In this document: piece after piece, positions 1 through 7,238 of the stretch
Numbering within the stretch: the stretch's first letter is position 1
How the letters are laid out: the number at the start of each line of letters is the position of its first letter
From: Cyanobacteria bacterium NC_groundwater_1444_Ag_S-0.65um_54_12
GTDB taxonomy: Bacteria; Cyanobacteriota; Sericytochromatia; S15B-MN24; VGJW01
Length of the DNA stretch: 9,364 bases
Assembly (NCBI GenBank): GCA_016267585.1
Contig: JACQUT010000042.1
Location: 1-9,364, forward strand
Direction of reading: 5' to 3'
Program-made: the position numbers and the translations under genes
The notes under the pieces: generated by a model
Told to the model about the DNA's origin: nothing
Seen by the model: the letters and a program-made list of their open reading frames with translations, nothing else
The model's database searches: none

Positions 1-681
1 GGGCGCGATAACCCGGCAGCTTCACTTCCCACGGCACCGGAGCCCGTCATTCAACCGCCGCCAAATTATCCGGTTCCGTCGGCCCCACCACCGCAAAACC
101 TACAGGTACTGGCGGGTGAAATCGCCCAGACCTATCGATCGATCACTACTTTGACGGCTGACTATGAAAACCACCAAGTCAATGGGAAAGAAACCTATTA
201 CGCCAAGGCTCACATGCTGTTCGCCAAGCCACGCAAATTGCGAATAGACATCAAAGACAGCAGCGATTCCCTGCTGTCTGGAGCTTCGATTGTCTGGCTG
301 GGCGGCTCCACCCTGAAGGGGCGAAAAGACATCGGCTTCATCCCGATCAAACAGGAACACAAGCTGACCGATAAACCAAGTATACGCGGTTGGACACTCA
401 ACCAAACCGATTACGATGCGATGGTACGATCCTTGCTGGCCGGCCTGCCGGGCGCCAAATTGCTGGGACAATCCCGTATCGGCGGGCAGAGCCTGCTGAT
501 GGTCGAATACCGAGCCACCTTGCCAGGCGTGACTCTCGAGCGCATAGGCATAGACACGAATCGACGGTTGCCACTTTACCGCGAGTTCCGGGAGTCGGCG
601 AACGGTCAGATAGTTTTCAGCACGATCTATACCAGACCGGTGCTCAATGCCAGGTTTCCCGCCAATGCTTTCAGCCTGTGA
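1..681 (+). CDS. LolA-like lipoprotein-carrier-type protein, C-terminal part
   Basis: The frame is open from base 1 to a TGA at 679-681, giving 226 residues; the true start lies upstream of the window. The first 35 or so residues are rich in proline and alanine and look like a linker after an export signal that is not visible here. From about residue 37 the chain resembles the LolA/LolB-like fold: a helix with TYRSITTL, then strands including MLFAKPRKLRIDI, and a C-terminal pattern of IGIDTNRRLPLYREF followed by a strand and a final N-A-F-S-L. LolA-type proteins bind lipid or lipoprotein in the periplasm of bacteria with an outer membrane. This assignment rests on pattern only, with no catalytic residue to check. 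The gene has no evident tie to the CRISPR locus, and its base composition is more GC-rich than the cas genes. A TTG at 151 could be mistaken for a start, but the coding pattern clearly continues upstream of it. Confidence 0.6.
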   Translation, partial: GRDNPAASLPTAPEPVIQPPPNYPVPSAPPPQNLQVLAGEIAQTYRSITTLTADYENHQVNGKETYYAKAHMLFAKPRKLRIDIKDSSDSLLSGASIVWLGGSTLKGRKDIGFIPIKQEHKLTDKPSIRGWTLNQTDYDAMVRSLLAGLPGAKLLGQSRIGGQSLLMVEYRATLPGVTLERIGIDTNRRLPLYREFRESANGQIVFSTIYTRPVLNARFPANAFSL

Positions 682-735
682 TGCAAGCGCGGTCCGGTGG
701 CACCAGTGAATAGCATTGCTCGAAAACCAGCCTGA
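682..735. other. Short convergent intergenic gap
   Basis: These 54 bases separate the stop of the LolA-like gene from the stop (TAG on the minus strand, 738-736) of the WYL regulator. A shared bidirectional terminator would be expected here. I see only a very short GGTG/CACC inverted repeat and no run of T on either strand, so no terminator can be supported. Confidence 0.6.
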
Positions 736-1734
736 CTACTTGCTGATAGCGACAGCCAGCTTGGCGCTGCACTCGCGCAGTAGCGCGATGAGCATGGGCG
801 GATCCTCGACACGCACCAGATGCTCTCCGAACGAGAGAATTCTTTGACGAGCCCGTACCAGACCGGTATCGAGCGCCTCGACTCGCAGATTGCCGCAAGC
901 GAGCGGCTCTACACTTTGCACTACCAGTCCTTCGGGGTCCCGCAGTGTGCTCAAACGCCCTCGGATCGCCGCATCCACGACAAAACGTGAACGCAGCAGG
1001 GGTAACTCTCCCAGCAAAACCGTCTCTTCTGCTACCGTTACCTGACAGATCCGATCCAGGCGGTATTCACGTAGGTGCAGAAAGGGGGCAATTTCCGGAT
1101 ACTGGGCTTGACGATCCGGACGAAAGCCTACCAGATAGAAGGCACCGCCGATCCACATGAGCGCAGCGCGATCGATACGGGCCGCGTGAGCCTGATCGGC
1201 GTCAGGTGGACGATAGACGATGGTCATCTGCCGCCCGCGGCGCAGCGCCTCATGCACCGCTTGCCAGACGGCGGGCGCGACCGTGCTGGTCGATGGTGGC
1301 AGCAAAGGAGTGGCCATTTGCGGCTCTCTCCGCGTTAGCGTCGGAACCCGGCCGCTGATTGTCGCTAGCGATTCCGACTCGGGCACTCCAATTTGATCGA
1401 GGATCGAGCGAGCTAGATCCAGGGCCTGCGCTTCGACCGGCGTCAGCCAGACCGGGAGATTAGCTCCGGGCCTGGCGTCATAGACGCGGCCATCGCCCAG
1501 ATCCAGCAGATCGAGCTCGCGCAGCAGGCGAATGTCGCGGTTAACGGTGCTCGTGGAATCTTCGCTGGCGCCGATGGCAGGCAGTATCCCTTCTTCGCCT
1601 TCTTCGACCAGGACGCTCTCTAGCCGAAACAACAGATCCCGGCGGGCGATGGGACCGGAGAGCAAGATCGGAATCAGACGGAGCAATCGTGCTAACGCTC
1701 GTCCCTTGGCGCCCAGCGGAGCAGCTGCCCTCAT
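736..1734 (-). CDS. WYL-domain transcriptional regulator, divergent from cas operon
   Basis: This is a predicted DNA-binding regulator of the HTH-WYL-WCX type. The N-terminal part contains a winged helix-turn-helix with the typical STVNRDIRLLREL recognition-helix pattern. The middle carries the WYL core: MTIVYRPP, then RAALMWIGGAFYLVGFRPD, then YRLDRI. The C-terminal WCX-like part ends with LSFGEHLVRVEDPPML. WYL domains are ligand or nucleic-acid sensing modules, and regulators of this type are often found beside CRISPR-Cas and other defence genes. I favour the ATG at 1734 (332 residues). AAAGGA precedes it by about 12 bases, and a promoter-like TGCTATCCT on the minus strand would start RNA near 1768, downstream of the alternative TTG at 1797 (353 residues). 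No domain is lost with the shorter start. The gene shares the GC-rich composition of its left neighbour rather than that of the cas genes. I infer that it controls the cas operon from the divergent layout; the sequence does not prove it. Confidence 0.85.
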   Translation of the reverse strand: MRAAAPLGAKGRALARLLRLIPILLSGPIARRDLLFRLESVLVEEGEEGILPAIGASEDSTSTVNRDIRLLRELDLLDLGDGRVYDARPGANLPVWLTPVEAQALDLARSILDQIGVPESESLATISGRVPTLTRREPQMATPLLPPSTSTVAPAVWQAVHEALRRGRQMTIVYRPPDADQAHAARIDRAALMWIGGAFYLVGFRPDRQAQYPEIAPFLHLREYRLDRICQVTVAEETVLLGELPLLRSRFVVDAAIRGRLSTLRDPEGLVVQSVEPLACGNLRVEALDTGLVRARQRILSFGEHLVRVEDPPMLIALLRECSAKLAVAISK

Positions 1735-1774
1735 TGCAGCCAGTAATCCTTTCTGTAAAAGCGATTGCTGTGTC

Positions 1775-1783
1775 AGGATAGCA
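1775..1783 (-). promoter_or_regulatory. Extended -10 promoter-like element for the WYL regulator
   Basis: Read on the minus strand this is TGCTATCCT, an extended -10 (TGn plus TATCCT). A weak -35-like TTGGTG lies on the same strand (1805-1800) at a 19-base spacing, longer than ideal. RNA would start near 1768, leaving a leader of about 34 bases containing AAAGGA before the ATG at 1734. This is a motif call only. Confidence 0.35.
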
Positions 1784-1807
1784 GAAATTGACACCAAAAC
1801 ACCAAGG

Positions 1808-1825
1808 CTGAATGCTATGATTCAG
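1808..1825. promoter_or_regulatory. Perfect inverted repeat, candidate operator before cas3
   Basis: CTGAAT (1808-1813) and ATTCAG (1820-1825) are perfect inverted copies separated by 6 bases. The site ends 4 bases before the cas3 ATG and covers the extended -10-like element. A two-fold symmetric site here, opposite a divergent helix-turn-helix regulator gene, is what an autoregulated repressor site would look like. The symmetry is directly visible; its binding by the WYL protein is inference. A 6-bp-arm palindrome can also occur by chance. Confidence 0.45.
1813..1821 (+). promoter_or_regulatory. Extended -10 promoter-like element for the cas operon
   Basis: TGCTATGAT matches an extended -10 (TGn followed by TATGAT, five of six bases of TATAAT). 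A perfect TTGACA stands at 1788-1793, but its 22-base spacing to TATGAT is too long for a normal -35, so activity would depend on the extended -10. RNA would begin near 1828, almost at the cas3 ATG (1830), which implies a leaderless or nearly leaderless transcript. It lies within the inverted repeat 1808-1825, so a bound protein should block it. Confidence 0.4.
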
Positions 1826-1829
1826 TGAA

Positions 1830-4094
1830 ATGGTTATCGTCCGATCGCAAGTGAGCAAAGTCTTTCGCCCGAAATGTCTACTAGCTAAATCGTCACTTAC
1901 GCCTGACAAACCTCGTGCCGAAGAAAAGCTCTGTGGACACACTGCTTTGGTGCTGAGTTCAGCGGAGCAAATCCTAGAGACGTCTGCGAGCCTTTCGCTT
2001 GAAGCACTAGGTTTAAAAACCGATCTTTTGCAACGCCTACAACATATTGTTCAATTGTCCGCTTTTGTTCATGACCTTGGTAAATGTTCTGACCATTTTC
2101 AGGCGATGGTCATGAATAAACGCCAAGCTCCACAGTTGATGCGGCACGAAGCAGCATTACTTTGGCTTGCCTGGCCAGGGCAAACGTTAGCAAATTGGCT
2201 CTTGTCTGCCGTTGGTGGAAACGAACGCGATTATCTGTTAGCAATCATTGCCGCAGTAGCACACCATCGAAAATTTTGGGCACATGCACTGGCCTCGAAG
2301 GACAGCGGTGCTGGCACGTCACTATGCCTGTTAACCAGTCATGCCGATTTCAAAATGGTTTTGGATTTTGGTCGTGCCAAACTCAAGCTTGCTGAACCTC
2401 CCTCTTTTGCTACGGACACCATCATTGAGAGAACTCCACGAAGAAATCTCGAACACCAATTCGAGGAATGGCAAGGGAAAGCTGAAGAGCAGATTAGCCG
2501 TGATTCTCTGGATGCCATACTGCTAGGGTTAGCAAAAGTGCTCGTCATTTGCTCCGATGTTGCTGGCTCGGCCTTACCGAAAAGTGGCGAGTGTGCCAAT
2601 TGGGTGGCCTCCAAACTACGAAGAGGTCCTCCCGCGAATACGTATCAACATATTATAGAGGCCCGGTTAAATGGTGGTACGCTGCGAGGATTTCAAAGTG
2701 CCATCGCCGCCAGCAAAGCTCCGGTTACTCTAGTTAGAGCAGGATGTGGCAGTGGCAAAACCTTGGCTGCCTACGCTTGGGCTGGAGAGCAAAATCCAGA
2801 GAGACGGCTATGGGTAACGTATCCGACAACAGGCACGACGACGGAGGGATTCCGAGATTACCTCGTAGAACCTGATATTGACAGCCGGCTAGAGCATAGT
2901 CGTGCACAGGTAGACATCGAGTTACTAGAACTACCCACCGATGATGGCATAGAGCGTACCTATGATCGTCTGTCAGCTATCCGTTCCTGGAGCGTAGATG
3001 TGGTAGCTTGTACGGTCGATACGGTTTTAGGCCTGTTTCAGAATCAGCGAAAAGGGCTGTATGCGTGGCCTTCCTTATGCCGATCCGCTGTAGTCTTTGA
3101 CGAGATTCACGCCTATGATAATCGCCTGTTCGCGACACTTTTACGGTTCCTAAAATCTGTCCCTGGCGTACCGGTTCTCCTGATGACTGCTAGCTTACCT
3201 CAACAGCGCCTTTGTGCCTTGCAAAAGGTCGTCCATAAAGTACACGGTATGCCATTGGTGGAAATAGCTGGCCCAGCGGACCTAGAAACCCTGCCGCGGT
3301 ATCGCCGTATGCTGGAAGGCGATCCCTTCCAATTAGTCGCCAAAGTAATGCGTGACGGTGGCAAAGTGCTCTGGGTCTGTAACACTGTTAGCGGGTGCTT
3401 GGATGTTGCTGATCAGCTATGTGACTTTCGCCCGTTGGTTTATCATTCTCGGTTCCGGTACAGAGATCGGATTCAGCGGCATGCCGATGTCGTTGGCGCT
3501 TTTGGCAAACCCGGCCCCACCATGGCAGTCACTACCCAGGTAGCCGAGATGAGCTTGGACCTCTCTGCCGATCTGCTGGTAACCGATCTGGCTCCCATCC
3601 CAGCACTAATTCAACGTCTCGGACGCCTGAACCGCCGCAGTCACCCGGATAGCCCGCAGCCTATCAAGCCGTTCTACGTGATCCCATTCAAGGGTTTGCC
3701 ATACGACCAACAAGATCTGGCGTCTGCAGAAGACTGGCTGAACCGTTTAGGTATTGGCAACCTCAGCCAGCGAGACCTTGCCAACGCATGGCAAGAGTCC
3801 GATTCAGGAACAATCTCACCTATAGACAGCGCATGGCTGGATGGAGTCTTCATTACAGAACCGTCACAGACCCGTGATGCTGCCCCCGGGATTTGTATCG
3901 TTCTGTCTCAAGATGTTCTTGATATCAGGAATCGAATTGTGCCGATTATTGAGGTCATTGTACCGATGCTACTACCACATAAATTGATGCAAAAATATCA
4001 TGAATGGGAACGGGTTTCTGGTTTTCCAGTACCTCCTGATGCCATGATTGCATATGATCCCATGCGAGGTGCCCGATGGGTAAGACAAGCATAA
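1830..4094 (+). CDS. cas3: CRISPR-associated helicase-nuclease Cas3 (HD + DExH)
   Basis: Cas3 is recruited by Cascade after R-loop formation, nicks the displaced strand and translocates while degrading it. The 754 residues hold an N-terminal HD nuclease and a superfamily 2 helicase in one chain. HD ligands visible: H37 (in GHTALVL), H81-D82 (VHDLGK), H106, H145-H146 (AHHRKF) and probably D243. Helicase motifs: Walker A AGCGSGKT at 304-311, DEIH at 424-427, motif III TAS at 453-455, and motif VI QRLGRLNR at 595-602. All are intact, so the enzyme should be active. Length is on the short side for an HD-helicase Cas3 but complete. The ATG at 1830 has no Shine-Dalgarno sequence; a GTG at 1851 would give 747 residues and also lacks one. 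The 3' end overlaps the next gene by 19 bases. It is the first gene of the operon and stands beside the candidate operator. Confidence 0.95.
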   Translation: MVIVRSQVSKVFRPKCLLAKSSLTPDKPRAEEKLCGHTALVLSSAEQILETSASLSLEALGLKTDLLQRLQHIVQLSAFVHDLGKCSDHFQAMVMNKRQAPQLMRHEAALLWLAWPGQTLANWLLSAVGGNERDYLLAIIAAVAHHRKFWAHALASKDSGAGTSLCLLTSHADFKMVLDFGRAKLKLAEPPSFATDTIIERTPRRNLEHQFEEWQGKAEEQISRDSLDAILLGLAKVLVICSDVAGSALPKSGECANWVASKLRRGPPANTYQHIIEARLNGGTLRGFQSAIAASKAPVTLVRAGCGSGKTLAAYAWAGEQNPERRLWVTYPTTGTTTEGFRDYLVEPDIDSRLEHSRAQVDIELLELPTDDGIERTYDRLSAIRSWSVDVVACTVDTVLGLFQNQRKGLYAWPSLCRSAVVFDEIHAYDNRLFATLLRFLKSVPGVPVLLMTASLPQQRLCALQKVVHKVHGMPLVEIAGPADLETLPRYRRMLEGDPFQLVAKVMRDGGKVLWVCNTVSGCLDVADQLCDFRPLVYHSRFRYRDRIQRHADVVGAFGKPGPTMAVTTQVAEMSLDLSADLLVTDLAPIPALIQRLGRLNRRSHPDSPQPIKPFYVIPFKGLPYDQQDLASAEDWLNRLGIGNLSQRDLANAWQESDSGTISPIDSAWLDGVFITEPSQTRDAAPGICIVLSQDVLDIRNRIVPIIEVIVPMLLPHKLMQKYHEWERVSGFPVPPDAMIAYDPMRGARWVRQA

Positions 4095-5686
4095 AATCAG
4101 AGCAAGAGCTCTGTATTCAGCTCGGTGATCCAGCCATGACTCCCTTGCTACGATCTGGCCTTGGTGGGTTGGCTGCCGCATTACGGTGTTTACTGCTGAA
4201 GCAGAATCCAGCTGCTGCTTGGCCTGCGACTATTCCGCTGGGACCAGGTTATGCCGATGTTACTCGTGAAGGCGTAGTATTGCGCTGGGAAGATGGCTCC
4301 CCGGAACCTATTCTTAAAGATCTATTCCAGAAAACATTTCAACTGGACAATGGTGTCATCGACATTGCTGGAACCTACGCGCCCGGACAACAGCTCCCGC
4401 TGGAAGTAGCATCAGCATTGCAATCTGCCCTGCGCATGACCTTCTTACAGCATGGTCAAATGGCTCGTAAAGCTGGGGAGCCTGAAGTCATCATAATCTA
4501 TATTGATGACAATCCCATATCGATCAACTTACAGCGCTATAAATGGTACAAGCAACAGGACGGCTGGCAATATGTACTCGTTGCGCTGAATAAATCTGGC
4601 CACAAAGAAGTAGCTGCTTGGGCTTCCCCAGGAGCTGTCGTGCGCCATGAAGCCTTTAAAGCGGCAACCTCCTGGACGCTTGATGCAAAACAATTATTGT
4701 GCGCCTGTTTTGCACCAGTTGGAACCATAAGTTTGAACGTGCGTAGAGGGCAGTGCGGGATCCTGGTTATTCCCGAGCCAAAAGATTTACTCGAATTTGC
4801 AAAGTTACGGACGCTCGTGACACCCAAGCGTTTGGAAGAAACCTATGTTGCTGGTCTTGGTGATGCAGTATTAGCCATTGAATGCGCAATTCGTACCGGT
4901 GATCTTGATAATCGAAATGGCGTCCAGCGCGTACATGGCGTATTGACGCGAGCGACAGCCTGGTCCCCGCAGCAGAAGAGCGTAGTAGCAGCGATCAGAA
5001 CGGAGCATTTTTCTGATGATACGCTAAACCTGTACTATCGGGTTAGCCGCAAATTGCCATCCCGTATTAAACACACGGACATCGAAAAGGTTAATAAAAA
5101 AGAATCAATTTTTGTTACATCTAGCGAGCTGCGAGGACTCATTGCCGACAACTTGGCTCGTAATCGCCTCTGGTACGCGAACTTCGGCACCGCCAAGACC
5201 GGAGGCAAGAAACCTCGCTATATACACCAGTTCCGATTGAAAGATAATTTAGGCGCACTTTGGCATGAGGAAAGAGAGGGGCTGATCAGCATGTTGGAAC
5301 AATTGGAGACAGCCGAACAAGCACTGGTGAATAGTATCCACATAGCCATTCGCAAACGGCTCGGCGCTATTGCCAATGAGACCAAGGATAATTCGCAAGT
5401 CATGAAAAACCGTTGGCGGAAGGAGCGAGAAAAATGGCGCTTGGCCTTTTTTGGAGCAAAGACGTCGGATCAACTTCGTGCGGCTCTGGCCGATCTGTGG
5501 AGCCGTGCTGGCAGCAATCTTGTGTTACAGGAACAGTGGCCTAGCGTTTTGCCGCTACTTCGTCCCGACCATTGGCAACTGACGAAGGATCTCGCATTGG
5601 TCGCTCTGGCCAGCTATAAAGGCGACCACACTGCTGAAGAAAACGTCGGTGACGCAGTCGGCGAAATCACTGAAGCAATCGTTTGA
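4076..5686 (+). CDS. cas8a1: Cascade large subunit Cas8a1/Cmx1 (DevT-like)
   Basis: This is the large subunit of the MYXAN-type Cascade, which in type I systems recognises the PAM and helps recruit Cas3. The N-terminus is typical of the Csx13/Cmx1 family: a first strand, then DPAMTPLLRSGLGGLAAALR at about residues 18-37. A basic glycine-containing segment lies near 370-386 (GTAKTGGKKPR). The last 135 or so residues are mostly helical and charged (MLEQLETAEQ, NRWRKEREKWR), like the small-subunit-like C-terminus of other Cas8 proteins. The length of 536 residues is usual. The ATG at 4076 overlaps the end of cas3 and is preceded by GAGGT at a 5-base spacing, which suggests translational coupling. 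The family assignment comes from the N-terminal signature and from its position directly before DevR- and DevS-like genes; in Myxococcus xanthus the equivalent order is devT-devR-devS. Confidence 0.88.
   Translation: MGKTSIKSEQELCIQLGDPAMTPLLRSGLGGLAAALRCLLLKQNPAAAWPATIPLGPGYADVTREGVVLRWEDGSPEPILKDLFQKTFQLDNGVIDIAGTYAPGQQLPLEVASALQSALRMTFLQHGQMARKAGEPEVIIIYIDDNPISINLQRYKWYKQQDGWQYVLVALNKSGHKEVAAWASPGAVVRHEAFKAATSWTLDAKQLLCACFAPVGTISLNVRRGQCGILVIPEPKDLLEFAKLRTLVTPKRLEETYVAGLGDAVLAIECAIRTGDLDNRNGVQRVHGVLTRATAWSPQQKSVVAAIRTEHFSDDTLNLYYRVSRKLPSRIKHTDIEKVNKKESIFVTSSELRGLIADNLARNRLWYANFGTAKTGGKKPRYIHQFRLKDNLGALWHEEREGLISMLEQLETAEQALVNSIHIAIRKRLGAIANETKDNSQVMKNRWRKEREKWRLAFFGAKTSDQLRAALADLWSRAGSNLVLQEQWPSVLPLLRPDHWQLTKDLALVALASYKGDHTAEENVGDAVGEITEAIV
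5291..5686 (+). CDS. cas11: Candidate internal Cas11-like small subunit inside cas8a1
   Basis: The in-frame ATG at 5291 (Met406 of Cas8a1) is preceded by purine-rich GAGAGGGG ending 9 bases upstream. Translation from it would give a 131-residue, mainly helical, charged protein identical to the Cas8a1 C-terminus. It is established for several type I subtypes, including I-B, that a Cas11 small subunit is made from an internal start in the large-subunit gene, and no separate cas11 gene is present here. A second in-frame ATG at 5402 (Met443) is less likely because AAGGA lies too far upstream and the product would be only 94 residues. The start context is visible; production of the protein is inference. 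Confidence 0.4.
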   Translation: MLEQLETAEQALVNSIHIAIRKRLGAIANETKDNSQVMKNRWRKEREKWRLAFFGAKTSDQLRAALADLWSRAGSNLVLQEQWPSVLPLLRPDHWQLTKDLALVALASYKGDHTAEENVGDAVGEITEAIV

Positions 5687-5695
5687 AGGAGGAGG
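5687..5695 (+). promoter_or_regulatory. Strong ribosome binding site that fixes the cas7 start
   Basis: Two overlapping AGGAGG hexamers (5687-5692 and 5690-5695) end 11 and 8 bases before the ATG at 5704. This is the strongest Shine-Dalgarno sequence in the window. It rules out the in-frame TTG at 5683, which lies upstream of the site and would translate it. Confidence 0.9.
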
Positions 5696-5703
5696 AACAT
5701 TTC

Positions 5704-6612
5704 ATGGCATTGCACGTTTTTGGCGCTATTATCACCGGGTTCGGTGTCGCCGCCAATAATCGAGGCGAGACCGAAGGGAATATCACAACTCTACAAAAAC
5801 TCCTCTGGCGCAATGCTGTCCACACGACAGTATCAGCCGAAGCGATTCGCTTTGCCATTCGTCGGCGATTGGCGGAGGGGGATGATAAGTGCAATCGCAC
5901 TTATTCTGATGACGAGAGTAAAAACGAATGGGCGGACCCTGGGTTCAAAAAATGGCTATCGGGAAGCGCCGAAGAGAGCTACATTGATGACGATCTACTC
6001 GGCTTCATGTCAGCAGATGCCGCTAAAGAGGAAAATACTAAAGGTGCGAAAGTTCGGCGCGCAGTGTTGGAGATAACACGCGCCATTAGCTTGACACCTT
6101 GGTCTGGTGACGTGACTTTCAATGCAGCAAGCATAGGAGCCACCCCTTCAGCCCAAAAAAAGGGCTCCAATCCGGTCCCCTACGGCACAGAGATGCATGC
6201 CACACGTTACCAGTACGGATTTGCCTTGACCCCGGAGAGGCTGCGAGTGCCCGAACGATCCAAGACTGCTATCCGCGCCTTGTGTGATCTCGGGGCGATA
6301 GCTGGCAACAACGGTCGATTTCTGTTCGATTTCAGTCCAGATGCAATCGTGCTACGGGTTACCCACGATCCGGCTCCCCGTCTGTTATATGGTTTTGGTA
6401 TAGAGCACGATCGAGTAACGATGCCTGACATTCTTCGCAAGATTAGAGCTGGTGACATTGCTGCTAATGAACTGATTATCGGTGGCTCTGCGGCAATATC
6501 ATTGGCTGATGCAGATCGAGCACTACTGAACAATGCTGCGATAACCGAGGGCATCAAGCAAGCTTGTGAAGCAGTTTGTGTTCACCTTGAAAGTGTCAAA
6601 GTGTCTGCATGA
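5704..6612 (+). CDS. cas7: Cascade backbone subunit Cas7 (DevR-like)
   Basis: Cas7 is the repeated RAMP subunit that coats the crRNA spacer along the Cascade backbone. The 302-residue product begins MALHVFGAIITGFGVAANNRG, the first RRM strand and loop typical of Cas7/DevR. It continues with LLWRNAVHTTVSAEAIRFAIRR and carries the DevR hallmark YIDDDLLGFM at residues 93-102. A later segment (HATRYQYGFALTP, about 165-177) is also typical. No nuclease motif is expected or seen. The start at ATG 5704 is set by the AGGAGG upstream. The gene follows cas8a1 by 17 bases and its TGA overlaps the cas5 ATG (ATGA). The strong ribosome site fits a subunit needed in several copies per complex. Confidence 0.93.
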   Translation: MALHVFGAIITGFGVAANNRGETEGNITTLQKLLWRNAVHTTVSAEAIRFAIRRRLAEGDDKCNRTYSDDESKNEWADPGFKKWLSGSAEESYIDDDLLGFMSADAAKEENTKGAKVRRAVLEITRAISLTPWSGDVTFNAASIGATPSAQKKGSNPVPYGTEMHATRYQYGFALTPERLRVPERSKTAIRALCDLGAIAGNNGRFLFDFSPDAIVLRVTHDPAPRLLYGFGIEHDRVTMPDILRKIRAGDIAANELIIGGSAAISLADADRALLNNAAITEGIKQACEAVCVHLESVKVSA

Positions 6613-7238
6613 TCGGCTTGCAATTGCAAATCCCAATCGCCTCATGGCGAAAGGGGCCATCGCGGGAATACCTGGAAACTGACATATTACCACCACCTGC
6701 CACTTGTTACGGGGCGCTGTTGTCGCTGGTCGGCGAGACTGACCGAGAACGGCATAAGGGTGTACGCATCACAGCAGGGCTGCTTTCTCAACCACAGAAG
6801 AGCACCGTTTTACGCACCGTGTGGCACATCAAAAACGCCAAAATACAGCCGGGTGTCGAGGAAAATGCTCGTCCGGATTACCAGGAATTGCTAACTGACA
6901 TTGCCCTAATGATCTGGTGTGACAGCCAGGATGAAGTAAATAAGGATAGTACCCTTGAACAGCGAGTACTCCAAGCACTGCGCGAGCCCTCGTCCATTGA
7001 TCGATTTGGTGGTTGGTCACTGGGGGAAAGCACGCATTTGATTAACGATTTTAGCTTGGTGCCAGACGCGATTCCACTGACTAGTTGCCAAGCGTTTCTG
7101 GTTGATCCTAAGGGAGACGTCAGCATGCCGGTTTGGGTTGATCATGTCGGAGCTAAGCAGACACGGTTTGTACTTGGACGCCTAGAAATGCTTTGCGAAA
7201 AACCACAGGTGGCACAGCTTGCCCAGATCCTGGTTTAG
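6609..7238 (+). CDS. cas5: Cascade subunit Cas5 (DevS/Cmx5-like)
   Basis: Cas5 is the RAMP subunit that caps the 5' handle of the crRNA and contacts the large subunit. The 209 residues start with a strand (MIGLQLQIPIASWRKG). The Cas5 N-terminal signature PPPATCYGALLSLVGE follows at residues 28-43. NARPDYQELLTD lies at about 86-97 and the glycine-rich DRFGGWSLGES at 131-141, both characteristic of the DevS branch. The catalytic function seen in type I-C Cas5 is not expected because a separate cas6 follows. The start overlaps the cas7 stop as ATGA with only a weak ribosome site, so its translation probably depends on ribosomes finishing cas7. It ends at a TAG followed by an unusually long gap for this operon. 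Confidence 0.92.
   Translation: MIGLQLQIPIASWRKGPSREYLETDILPPPATCYGALLSLVGETDRERHKGVRITAGLLSQPQKSTVLRTVWHIKNAKIQPGVEENARPDYQELLTDIALMIWCDSQDEVNKDSTLEQRVLQALREPSSIDRFGGWSLGESTHLINDFSLVPDAIPLTSCQAFLVDPKGDVSMPVWVDHVGAKQTRFVLGRLEMLCEKPQVAQLAQILV

Noticed and set aside
682..735. Bidirectional terminator between convergent genes
   Set aside because: Only a 4-base-arm inverted repeat with a one-base loop and no T run on either strand.
1767..1784. TGCT/AGCA inverted repeat as a second operator
   Set aside because: The arms are only 4 bases with a 10-base spacer, within what chance would give.
1788..1821. TTGACA (1788-1793) paired with TATGAT as a standard promoter
   Set aside because: The spacing is 22 bases, too long for normal sigma-70 recognition; at 17 bases the -10 would be AATGCT, a poor match. 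Only the extended -10 reading is kept.
4537..4827. Minus-strand open frame of 96 codons opposite cas8a1
   Set aside because: The opposite strand encodes conserved Cas8a1 sequence; the product is serine- and cysteine-rich and unlike a real protein.
5683..5703. Upstream in-frame TTG start for cas7
   Set aside because: It would translate the AGGAGG ribosome site itself and overlaps the cas8a1 stop; the ATG at 5704 has ideal spacing to that site.
6207..6557. Minus-strand open frame of 116 codons opposite cas7
   Set aside because: It is a shadow of Cas7 with low-complexity composition and no ribosome site that I can defend.
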